A stretch of DNA of 18,343 bases from CAYXOX01 sp964466745 (GTDB lineage: Bacteria; Pseudomonadota; Alphaproteobacteria; Rhodobacterales; Rhodobacteraceae): positions 1-18,343 of the forward strand of contig CAYXOX010000054.1 of assembly GCA_964466745.1 (NCBI GenBank), read 5' to 3'. Positions 1-6,870 of the stretch are shown here, piece by piece. The translations under genes and the position numbers were made by a program. Below the pieces are notes generated by a model that saw only the letters and a program-made list of their open reading frames with translations, made no database searches and had not been told where the DNA came from. The stretch's first letter is position 1; every line of letters begins with the position of its first letter.

Positions 1-2388
1 CACTTCGTGGCGATGGTCACCGAGGGCATGGACTTCGACAACGTAAACGGGCTGACCACGATCAAGCTGGGCCTCGCGGGCATCGGCGACGCTGTGCCGT
101 CGCTGGATGAGGTCGATGACGCCGCCCGTCTGCTCCCCCGGCCAGATCCGAACGTCCCGGACGACCAGCCGGAACCTCCGGAAACTTCCAACGAGGCAGC
201 CGAATCCCAGCCGGTGTCGCAGAGTTTCTCGGGAACGATGGGCAACGCCGGCAACGTCGACTTCGACAACGTCAAGGCCGAAACGAACCTCGTGGAAGTC
301 TACGGCGACCAGCAGCACCTGGAGATGGATTACGTTCCGGGCGCGAACGCCGAACTCAGCATCAACGCGATGACCGACAGCGCGCCGGTCAACTGGACGG
401 CCGGCGGCGCCGACGACGTGATCGAGCTGCGCAACGTGCTCAAGCTCGAGATCAACAACATGGGCGCGGACGACCTGGTGTTCGGTGACATGGAGGGTGG
501 CCTCGGTGAAGACGATGGCGTTCCCTTCGAAGACATCGTCGACCTGAACGAGGATACGCAAAGCATCCACCTCTCCACCTCGAAGGAAGAGGGCGACATC
601 TTCGTGAGGCCCTTCGGACCGATCGACGATGATGGCGGAGATGCCCAGGCGGGTAGCTCGTTCGACCCCGACCCCACCTTCTTCCGCAACTCGGACAGCG
701 TGGAAGAGGTGACGATCGACGCCCAGGATGGCGACATCATCATGGGCTCGTACGTCCTCGACAGCCAAGGGGGCGGGTTCAGCGTTTGCGGCGTGACATC
801 GATCGACCAGGCTGACAATCCGGACATCCGCACAATCGAGCTGATGACGGAAGCCTCCGGCCTGCAGAGCTACACGGTGACGGGCAGCAATTCGACCGTG
901 ATCCTCGGCACCATCGCCTCGTCCCCCTTCTCCGACGACAGCGACGACGGCCCGAGCACCACGAGCCTCTTCAACGTCGCCGAAGATCTCGAAGACATCA
1001 GTTTCGATTTCGAGGACAACAGCTTCGTCGCCCAGGGCTTCATCAACGCCCGCACCGCGCTGATCCAGGATGTTTCCGTCACCATGCGGGAAGATACCGG
1101 GGTGATCGAGCAGCAGGCGCTCCTGCCGACCCTTGCCGAAGACGGCAAGGGCGTGAGCTGGGATTACTCCGGCAAAAGCGTTTCGCCCGAGTTCTTCCTC
1201 GACGGGCTGCTGGCCAACCAGGTGGAGAACATGGAGCTCAACGCGCTCCAGGGTGCAGACCTGTGGCTGACAGACCAGCAGTACGAGCTGGGCCAGATCA
1301 CGCTCACCGGCAACGGCGACGTGATCATCGAGGCGGGAGCCCTAGTAACAGCGGCGAACGACGGCCGCGGCCTCGCGATGACGCAGTTCATAGACGCGTC
1401 GTCCCACTCGGGTGACCGCTTCCTGCTCGACCACGCGGCAGACGACATCCTGATGGGATCGGACAAGGCCGACCACTTCGTCTTCTCACGGTTCTACGGC
1501 ACCTCGACGGGCGGCCTTGATACGGCCTTTGGCGGAGACGGCGCCGACCAGTTCTTCATCACCGCGGGGATACAAGTCGGAGGCACCGGCAACGACGCGA
1601 TCGTCATCAACGACGGGGATGACGGTGGCGGTGTGGACCTCATCTACATCGGCAACGACGAACGCCCCGTGACCGTGAACATGGACGAGGGCAACACGGC
1701 GATCGAGGCGTGTGGACAGCCCGGCATCAATGCAATCTTTACCCCCAACCCGTTGACCATCAACTTCACCGAAGGCTACACCGACACGTTCCTCACGCTG
1801 GACGCGACCGACTACTACGATGGCCGGCTTCAGTTCAACTTCACGGATTTCGAGCTGCGGCCCGATGCGCCGGGGGCGTTCAACTGGAATTTCGCAGGCT
1901 CGACGGCAGGTTTCGCCCAGAACACCGCAACGATCGCGTCGTTCTCGGCCGGGGATTACACCGTTCCCTACAACCCGGACAACGCCAACACGCTGGACGT
2001 GAATGCCCTCGACATCGCCGAGGACTACATGGATCTCGACGACGACGTGATGTACGTGTTCAACTCTTCGGAGTTCGGCGAGGCCGACCGGGCGATCACG
2101 GACTACGCCGATACCCAGGACGTGGCGAACTACCTCAACTACTTCTTCGACACCACGGAGAGCGACATCTCGGATGGCGGCTCGGGCATCAGCCTCGGCG
2201 AATCCGCGGTGTTCGTGATCAACGAGCGCCTCGAGAATGTGCAAATAGACCCGGCCGTCACCAGCGATTGGCACGCCTACGTCTACACCGAGACGAACGA
2301 CAACGGCCGGATCGACGCTTCGGAGATCACTTACTTCATGTGCGGTGAGGGCTACATCGAAGCTGAGGACCTCACCAACATTTGGTAA
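1..2388 (+). CDS. Acidic RTX/S-layer-like Ca-binding protein (5' truncated)
   Basis: The frame is open from base 1, so the N-terminus lies outside the window; the GTG at 7 is not a convincing start. About 795 residues are visible. They are very rich in Asp, Glu, Gly, Asn and Ser, with only about seven lysines and three cysteines, as in secreted or cell-surface proteins of halophilic and marine bacteria. A DFDNV motif occurs twice near the beginning (bases 31-44 and 259-272). Around 1510-1610 there are degenerate RTX-type nonapeptides (AFGGDGADQFF and VGGTGNDAIVI), which normally bind Ca2+ in a beta-roll. Near the C-terminus (about 2290-2325) NDNGRIDASE resembles a calcium loop. The final 60 residues look like the C-terminal region of type I-secreted RTX proteins. 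Role inferred: S-layer, adhesin or other extracellular structural protein exported without a classical signal. No catalytic domain was recognised. No secretion genes are in view; they may lie upstream. Confidence 0.7.
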   Translation, partial: HFVAMVTEGMDFDNVNGLTTIKLGLAGIGDAVPSLDEVDDAARLLPRPDPNVPDDQPEPPETSNEAAESQPVSQSFSGTMGNAGNVDFDNVKAETNLVEVYGDQQHLEMDYVPGANAELSINAMTDSAPVNWTAGGADDVIELRNVLKLEINNMGADDLVFGDMEGGLGEDDGVPFEDIVDLNEDTQSIHLSTSKEEGDIFVRPFGPIDDDGGDAQAGSSFDPDPTFFRNSDSVEEVTIDAQDGDIIMGSYVLDSQGGGFSVCGVTSIDQADNPDIRTIELMTEASGLQSYTVTGSNSTVILGTIASSPFSDDSDDGPSTTSLFNVAEDLEDISFDFEDNSFVAQGFINARTALIQDVSVTMREDTGVIEQQALLPTLAEDGKGVSWDYSGKSVSPEFFLDGLLANQVENMELNALQGADLWLTDQQYELGQITLTGNGDVIIEAGALVTAANDGRGLAMTQFIDASSHSGDRFLLDHAADDILMGSDKADHFVFSRFYGTSTGGLDTAFGGDGADQFFITAGIQVGGTGNDAIVINDGDDGGGVDLIYIGNDERPVTVNMDEGNTAIEACGQPGINAIFTPNPLTINFTEGYTDTFLTLDATDYYDGRLQFNFTDFELRPDAPGAFNWNFAGSTAGFAQNTATIASFSAGDYTVPYNPDNANTLDVNALDIAEDYMDLDDDVMYVFNSSEFGEADRAITDYADTQDVANYLNYFFDTTESDISDGGSGISLGESAVFVINERLENVQIDPAVTSDWHAYVYTETNDNGRIDASEITYFMCGEGYIEAEDLTNIW

Positions 2389-2396
2389 CTGAATGT

Positions 2397-2425
2397 CCCC
2401 GGGCCGGCCTCGCGCCGGCCCGGGG
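2397..2425 (+). terminator. Perfect 12-bp GC hairpin after the RTX-like gene
   Basis: CCCCGGGCCGGC (2397-2408) pairs exactly with GCCGGCCCGGGG (2414-2425) around a 5-base CTCGC loop, starting 8 bases after the stop codon. No T-tract follows, so it is either a non-canonical intrinsic terminator or a 3'-end stabiliser of the upstream mRNA. The following 118 bases, up to the next gene, show no confident promoter. TTGAGG-N17-TAGCTA (2469-2497) is only a weak match. Confidence 0.65.
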
Positions 2426-2543
2426 CCTTGCGGAAGATTCAACTCGCACCCTGCCGCGCGATGGCTCCTTGAGGGGGCGGCGTCAGGCGTGTAGCTAGGG
2501 GTGGACCGCGCAACCGCGCCGCGCGCAATCCAGGAGACGCATC

Positions 2544-2741
2544 TTGCCGACCTTCACGTTCAACAACCGCGAATACGATACCGACAATCTCAGCGAGACC
2601 GCGCGTTCGACGCTGATGTCGCTCAGTTTCGTCGAGGAGCAGATCCAGCAGCGCCGCAACGAGCTGGCCATCGCCGATACCGCGCGCCTCGCCTACCAGG
2701 CGGCGCTCAAGCGCGAGATGCAGAACCCGGCGGGCGGCTGA
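2544..2741 (+). CDS. Small DUF6447-like protein A
   Basis: This encodes a 65-residue protein with a TTG start at 2544, chosen because AGGAG (2532-2536) lies 7 bases upstream and no ATG fits as well. It begins with a short beta-hairpin-like segment (TFTFNNREYD), followed by two amphipathic helices with the pattern LSFVEEQIQQRRNELA and TARLAYQAALKRE. This matches the layout I remember for the DUF6447 family of about 70 residues, whose function is unknown. There is no signal peptide or membrane segment, so it is probably cytoplasmic. It lies 155 bases after the RTX-like gene, beyond a hairpin, and is followed 15 bases later by a second protein of the same layout, so the two probably form a bicistron. 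The family name comes from recall and is moderately certain; the gene itself is well supported by its RBS, length and partner. Confidence 0.7.
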   Translation: MPTFTFNNREYDTDNLSETARSTLMSLSFVEEQIQQRRNELAIADTARLAYQAALKREMQNPAGG

Positions 2742-2756
2742 GGCGGAGCGGGGGCC

Positions 2757-2972
2757 ATGCCGAAAATCGTGCTGGACGGCGAGGAATTCAATCCGCCGGC
2801 GCTGACAGCCGATCAGCGCGACATGCTTCAGAAGCTCACCGCCATCGATGCCGAGCTCAAGGAGAAGCACAACATCGGCCACATGCTGGAGCTAGCCCGC
2901 AAGTACTGCATGCAGGAGCTCAAGCGCGAGATCCTGGCCGAGAAGAGCGGCCTTTTCCTGGGCGACGACTGA
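2757..2972 (+). CDS. Small DUF6447-like protein B
   Basis: This encodes a 71-residue protein with an ATG start at 2757 and GGAG (2745-2748) 8 bases upstream. It aligns with the preceding 65-residue protein end to end with no gap: a beta-hairpin start (KIVLDGEEF), a helix (QRDMLQKLTAIDAELKEK) and a second helix ending ELKREI. Only about 14 of 64 positions are identical, but hydrophobic positions coincide. It carries one cysteine (YCMQEL) and an extra C-terminal tail ending LFLGDD. It is likely a diverged paralogue translated from the same mRNA, possibly forming a heterodimer through the helices (inference). Its stop lies 4 bases from the stop of the convergent SDR gene. No function can be assigned. 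Confidence 0.72.
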   Translation: MPKIVLDGEEFNPPALTADQRDMLQKLTAIDAELKEKHNIGHMLELARKYCMQELKREILAEKSGLFLGDD

Positions 2973-2976
2973 GCGC

Positions 2977-3831
2977 TCACCCTTCCGCCGCAAGGATCGC
3001 CGCGAGACCATCGCGGTAGGTGGGATAGAGCAGGCGCAGGCCCAGCTCCTCCTTCATGCGCGCGTTGCTCACCCGCTTGCTCTCCGAATAGAAGCTCCGC
3101 GCCATGGGCGAGAGCTCGGCCGCCTCGATGGGAACTTCCGGAGGCGGCGGCTGGCCGAGGAGGCGCGCGGCCTCCGCAAGAACATCCTGAGGCGGGGCAG
3201 GCTCGTCGTCGCACAGGTTGTAGACGGCGCCGGGGCGCGGGTGCAGCATGGACGCTTCGAGGGCACGCGCGATGTCATCGACATGGATGCGCGAGAACAC
3301 CTGCCCCGGCTTCACGATCCGGCGCGCGGTGCCTTCCCTCAGCTTTTTGAACGGGCCACGACCGGGCCCGTAGATCCCTGCAAGGCGGAACACGTGCAGC
3401 GGCAGCCCGAGCGCCTGCCACGCGGCCTCGGCGGCCACGCGCTGGCGGCCGCGCTCGGTGGAAGGGGCGAGCGGGGAGCTTTCGTTCACCCACTCTCCCT
3501 CGCGGTCGCCGTAGACGCCGGTGGTGGAGAGGTAGCCGGCCCAGGCCAGCCCTGGCGCCCGCTGCCGGAGCTCGGGCCCCAAGGCGGCGACGACCGGATC
3601 CCCCGATGGACCCGGCGCCACGGAAGAAAGCACGTGGCTCGCCTGCCCGAGCTGGACCGAAAGATCGGCGCCGGGCCAGACAACCGGTTCCACCCCTTCG
3701 GCCTCCAGCACGGCCGCGTTCTCTGCCGATCTCGTCGTGCCGATCACGCGCCAGCCCCCTGCCGCCAGCAGGCGGCGCGCCAGCGCTCGCGCGCTGTAGC
3801 CGTGACCGATTGAGAGCAGAACCCGTGCCAT
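2977..3831 (-). CDS. SDR family NAD(P)-binding oxidoreductase, YeeZ-like
   Basis: This encodes 284 residues, starting at the ATG whose product begins MARVLLSIGHGYSARALA. The frame stays open to 3987, but that extension would overlap amn and is low-complexity shadow sequence. Residues 5-16 form a Rossmann nucleotide-binding turn (SIGHGYSARALA) after a beta strand. STTGVYGD (102-109), FRLAGIYGPGRGP (148-160) and RIHVDDIARAL (181-191) are typical of atypical or extended SDRs of the YeeZ/NAD-dependent epimerase group. The classical YxxxK pair is not visible: Y107 is not followed by a suitably placed Lys, and the helix expected to carry the Lys reads TERGRQR. The active site is therefore atypical, as in other YeeZ-like proteins, and the substrate is unknown. 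The C-terminus (FYSESKRVSNARMKEELG, 247-264) is characteristic of the group. It is convergent with the small-protein pair and divergent from amn. Confidence 0.85.
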   Translation of the reverse strand: MARVLLSIGHGYSARALARRLLAAGGWRVIGTTRSAENAAVLEAEGVEPVVWPGADLSVQLGQASHVLSSVAPGPSGDPVVAALGPELRQRAPGLAWAGYLSTTGVYGDREGEWVNESSPLAPSTERGRQRVAAEAAWQALGLPLHVFRLAGIYGPGRGPFKKLREGTARRIVKPGQVFSRIHVDDIARALEASMLHPRPGAVYNLCDDEPAPPQDVLAEAARLLGQPPPPEVPIEAAELSPMARSFYSESKRVSNARMKEELGLRLLYPTYRDGLAAILAAEG

Positions 3832-3943
3832 GGCGCCGACACTGCCGCGCCCCGCGCGGCGCCGCAAGAACCGCCGCGTTTGCGCCTTGCCGCAGTGGCG
3901 AGGGGCGTGAGATGGTGCCGGCGCATGGAAAGAAGGACACTCG

Positions 3944-5431
3944 ATGAGCGCCGCAGACCCGAATCTTCCCATCGTGTCGCCCGACATGCCCGGGCCCGAG
4001 AGCTTTTCCGACCCGGTGGCGGCGGTGGATCGCCTGATCGCGCTCTACGAGACGGCAACACGCTTCCTGTGCGAGCAGTTCTCCAAGACGGTCGTGGGCG
4101 GCGAGATGCCGGCAACACGGTTTCGCGCCTTCTACCCGGAGATCCGCATCGCGATCACGAGTTTCGGGCTGGTGGACAGTCGGCTGTCCTTCGGACATGT
4201 CGCCGAGCCCGGCATCTATACCGCTACCGTTACGCGGCCCGATCTCTTCCGCAACTACCTCGTGCAGCAGATCAGGCTCGTGGCTGAAAATCACGGCGTC
4301 TCCGTGGAAATCGGGCCGTCGAGCACGCCGATGCCGGTGCATTTCGCCGTTGCCAACGATCCGGGCGTCACGGTTCCGCAGGAAGGTGTCCTGCGCTTCG
4401 CGCTTCGCGATGTCTTCGACGTGCCCGATCTCTCGACGACCAACGACGATATCGTGAACGGCTACGGTGTGGTGCATGAGGACGGGGCGCGGCCGCTGGC
4501 GCCGTTCACTGCGCAGCGGGTGGACTACTCGCTGGCCCGGCTTTCGCACTACACCTCGACCAACGCCGAGCATTTCCAGAACCACGTCCTGTTCACCAAC
4601 TACCAGTTCTATGTCGAAGAGTTCGAGGCCTATGCCCGGCACGTGCTGGCCGACCCTTCGAGCGGCTACGAGAGCTTCGTGGGGCCGGGCAACGAGGAGA
4701 TCACTTCGCCCGACCAATCGCTCTCCGTCCCGGTCAAGATGCCGCAGATGCCGAGCTATCACCTCAAGCGAAGGGGTGGTGCCGGGATCACGCTGGTCAA
4801 CATCGGCGTCGGCCCCTCGAATGCGAAGACGGCGACCGATCACATCGCCGTGCTGCGACCCCATGCCTGGCTCATGGTCGGCCACTGCGCCGGGCTCCGC
4901 AATTCCCAGCGTCTCGGCGATTTCGTTCTGGCCCATGCATACTTGCGCGAGGACCATGTGCTCGACGATGACCTGCCGGTGTGGATGCCAATCCCGGCGC
5001 TTGCAGAGGTGCAGATCGCGCTCCAGCAGGCGGTTGCCGAGGTGACCGAACTGCAGGATTTCGAACTCAAGCGGATCATGCGCACCGGCACCGTGGCCAC
5101 CATCGACAACCGGAACTGGGAACTTCGCGACCAATCGGGCCCGGTGCAGCGCCTCAGCCAGTCACGCGCGATCGCGCTCGACATGGAGAGCGCAACGATC
5201 GCGGCGAACGGCTTTCGCTTCCGCGTGCCGTATGGCACGCTGCTCTGTGTTTCCGACAAGCCGTTGCACGGCGAATTGAAGCTTCCGGGCATGGCGTCCG
5301 ATTTCTACCGAACGCAGGTGGGGCGTCACCTGCGCATCGGCATCCGGGCCATGGAGATGATCCGCGAGATGCCGCTTGAACGCATCCACTCGCGCAAGCT
5401 GAGAAGCTTCGAGGAGACCGCGTTCCTCTGA
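3944..5431 (+). CDS. amn: AMP nucleosidase
   Basis: This encodes 495 residues, close to the family's usual 480-500. The enzyme hydrolyses AMP to adenine and ribose 5-phosphate and adjusts adenylate pools in the cytoplasm. The N-terminal half (about 1-170) is the AMP nucleosidase-specific domain. The C-terminal half is the nucleoside-phosphorylase-like catalytic domain, with IGVGPSNAKTATDH (287-300), MVGHCAGL (311-318), the DMES signature (413-416) and the SDKP loop (437-440), where the Asp of purine-nucleoside-cleaving enzymes sits. The ATG start at 3944 has AAGGA (3933-3937) 6 bases upstream. It is divergent from the SDR gene with 112 bases between the starts. It seems to be transcribed alone: the 154 bases to the HU gene contain that gene's own control sequences and only a weak inverted repeat after the amn stop (5431-5436 with 5479-5484). 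Confidence 0.93.
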   Translation: MSAADPNLPIVSPDMPGPESFSDPVAAVDRLIALYETATRFLCEQFSKTVVGGEMPATRFRAFYPEIRIAITSFGLVDSRLSFGHVAEPGIYTATVTRPDLFRNYLVQQIRLVAENHGVSVEIGPSSTPMPVHFAVANDPGVTVPQEGVLRFALRDVFDVPDLSTTNDDIVNGYGVVHEDGARPLAPFTAQRVDYSLARLSHYTSTNAEHFQNHVLFTNYQFYVEEFEAYARHVLADPSSGYESFVGPGNEEITSPDQSLSVPVKMPQMPSYHLKRRGGAGITLVNIGVGPSNAKTATDHIAVLRPHAWLMVGHCAGLRNSQRLGDFVLAHAYLREDHVLDDDLPVWMPIPALAEVQIALQQAVAEVTELQDFELKRIMRTGTVATIDNRNWELRDQSGPVQRLSQSRAIALDMESATIAANGFRFRVPYGTLLCVSDKPLHGELKLPGMASDFYRTQVGRHLRIGIRAMEMIREMPLERIHSRKLRSFEETAFL

Positions 5432-5527
5432 AAGCCCGGCGCCAAGCAGGATTATCGCGGGAAGATGGGCAATGGCGTGGCTTTTGGGACTTTCCGAACA
5501 ACACGGCGTTGTATATGCCCGCAAGAT

Positions 5528-5567
5528 ACAGTTTACTGTCACCAAACACCCTCCGCATATTGGGTGT
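5528..5567 (+). promoter_or_regulatory. Inverted repeats in the HU leader
   Basis: Two short inverted repeats lie before the HU gene. ACAGT-TT-ACTGT (5528-5539) is a symmetrical 12-mer that could be an operator. ACACCC (5546-5551) pairs with GGGTGT (5562-5567) across a 10-base loop just before the RBS and could fold in the mRNA. A weak promoter-like pair TTGTAT (5509-5514)/TTTACT (5532-5537) overlaps the first repeat. The region is locally AT-rich compared with its surroundings, as expected for a promoter. No regulator can be named. Confidence 0.35.
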
Positions 5568-5585
5568 GAATGAGGGAGAGCTCGC

Positions 5586-5873
5586 ATGGCCAAACCGATG
5601 ACGAAAACCCAGCTCGTGGCCGCACTGGCCGAGGAAATGGGCACCGACAAGAAAACCGCGACCACCGCGCTCGACGCCATCACCGGCGTCATCACCCGCG
5701 AAGTGGCCGGCGGCGGCGCGGTGACCCTGCCCGGCGTGGGCAAGATCTACTGCCGGGAGCGTCCCGAGCGCATGGTGCGCAACCCCGCCACCGGTGAGCA
5801 GATCAAGAAAGAGGCCGACAAGGTCGTCAAGATGACCATCGCCAAGGCACTGAAAGACAGCGTGAACGGCTGA
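5586..5873 (+). CDS. hup: HU family DNA-binding protein
   Basis: This encodes a 95-residue histone-like nucleoid protein, the usual HU length, which binds and bends DNA as a dimer. It has the N-terminal helical dimerisation part (TKTQLVAALAEEMGTDKKTA), the saddle strand containing LPGVGKIYCRERPER, the beta-arm tip RNPATGEQIK with the conserved Arg-Asn-Pro motif that intercalates DNA, and the C-terminal helix. The ATG at 5586 has GGGAG (5574-5578) 7 bases upstream. It could in principle be an IHF subunit, but the KTQLVAALAE beginning and RNPATGE arm fit HU better. It is followed by a clear intrinsic terminator, so it is transcribed as a single gene. Confidence 0.92.
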   Translation: MAKPMTKTQLVAALAEEMGTDKKTATTALDAITGVITREVAGGGAVTLPGVGKIYCRERPERMVRNPATGEQIKKEADKVVKMTIAKALKDSVNG

Positions 5874-5900
5874 CAGTCCCGCGCCAGGCGCGTATGGCAA

Positions 5901-5930
5901 GGGTCGCCCGCGGGCGGCCCTTTCTCGTTT
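5901..5930 (+). terminator. Intrinsic terminator after HU gene
   Basis: GGGTCGCC (5901-5908) pairs with GGCGGCCC (5913-5920, one G-U pair) around a 4-base loop and is followed at once by TTTCTCGTTT. It lies 28 bases after the HU stop. This GC-stem plus T-run layout is typical of Rhodobacteraceae terminators. Confidence 0.8.
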
Positions 5931-5941
5931 ACGGAGGCACC

Positions 5942-6823
5942 ATGGACATTCGTGCGATCGGCATGGGCCTCGCCTTCGCCTTCATGTGGTCTTCGGCCTT
6001 CACCTCGGCGCGCATACTCGTGGCCGAGATGCCGCCCATGTCCACGCTCGCGCTGCGCTTCCTGCTCTCCGGAGCGATCGCGGTGGTGCTCGCCCGGATG
6101 CTGGGGCAGGGCTGGCGGCTGACCCGGGCCCAGTGGGGCCTCACGCTCGTGTTCGGGGTATGCCAGAACGCGCTCTACCTCGGGCTCTACTTCATCGCCA
6201 TGCAGACAGTGGAGGCTTCGCTGGCGGCGATCGTTGCCTCGACGATGCCGCTCGTCGTGGCGCTGGCCGGCTGGCTTGCGCTGGGCGAGCGGCCCGGGCG
6301 GCTCGGAACCTTGGGGCTTCTGGCGGGGATCGGCGGCGTCGTGCTCATCATGGGGGCGCGGCTTCAGGGCGGTGTCGATCCTCTCGGCCTCGCGCTCTGC
6401 GTCATTGGCGTACTGGCCCTGGCGCTTGCAACGCTCTCGGTGCGCGGGGCGTCTTCGGGCGGAAACGTGCTGATGATCGTGGGGTTGCAGATGCTGGTGG
6501 GCTCCGCCGTGCTTGCCGTGCCCGCCCTCGCTTTCGAGACATGGCAGGTAAGCTGGACGCCGCTGCTTGCCGGCGCATTCGCCTACACCACCTTCGTTCC
6601 GGGGCTGGCGGCCACGCTGGTGTGGTTCCTCCTCGTGCGCCGCATCGGGGCGGTGAAGGCAGCGACCTTCCACTTCCTCAACCCGTTTTTCGGCGTGGCC
6701 ATCGCCGCGGCGCTGCTGGGCGAGCGCCTGAGCCTCGCCGATATCGCGGGGGCCATCATCATCGCCGGCGGCATCCTCGCGGTGCAGCTTTCACGCGGCG
6801 CGGCGGCGCGTGGGGCGTCGTGA
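5942..6823 (+). CDS. EamA/DMT-family inner-membrane transporter
   Basis: This encodes 293 residues starting at the ATG at 5942, which has GGAGG (5933-5937) 4 bases upstream. An in-frame ATG at 5894 would put the terminator hairpin inside the coding region and is rejected. The protein is almost entirely hydrophobic, with about ten membrane helices arranged as two EamA repeats, the usual drug/metabolite transporter layout. Recognisable pieces are FMWSSAFTSARILV (14-27) in the first helix and FHFLNPFFGVAIAAALLGERLS in the second repeat, with the GE-L motif that ends helix 9 in this family. The substrate cannot be told; relatives export amino acids, metabolites or drugs. Transcription presumably starts near 5920-5935 or reads through the HU terminator. 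It is convergent with aroC across 47 bases that show no hairpin. Confidence 0.88.
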   Translation: MDIRAIGMGLAFAFMWSSAFTSARILVAEMPPMSTLALRFLLSGAIAVVLARMLGQGWRLTRAQWGLTLVFGVCQNALYLGLYFIAMQTVEASLAAIVASTMPLVVALAGWLALGERPGRLGTLGLLAGIGGVVLIMGARLQGGVDPLGLALCVIGVLALALATLSVRGASSGGNVLMIVGLQMLVGSAVLAVPALAFETWQVSWTPLLAGAFAYTTFVPGLAATLVWFLLVRRIGAVKAATFHFLNPFFGVAIAAALLGERLSLADIAGAIIIAGGILAVQLSRGAAARGAS

Positions 6824-6870
6824 CCCCAAACCTTCACTGATCGCCGGCAGGCTTCGGGCAGGGCTGGACG

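Noticed and set aside
1486..2442. 318-codon open frame antisense to the RTX-like gene
   Set aside because: The Val/Arg/Gly-rich translation resembles no protein family. It arises because high-GC coding sequence is open on the opposite strand; the plus-strand frame has coherent motifs.
3275..5134. 619-codon open frame antisense to amn and the SDR gene
   Set aside because: It runs across two well-supported genes, is His/Arg/Gly-rich without domains, and has no RBS. It is a shadow frame.
5894..5941. Upstream start that would extend the EamA transporter by 16 residues
   Set aside because: It would place the HU terminator hairpin inside the coding region; the ATG at 5942 has a strong GGAGG.
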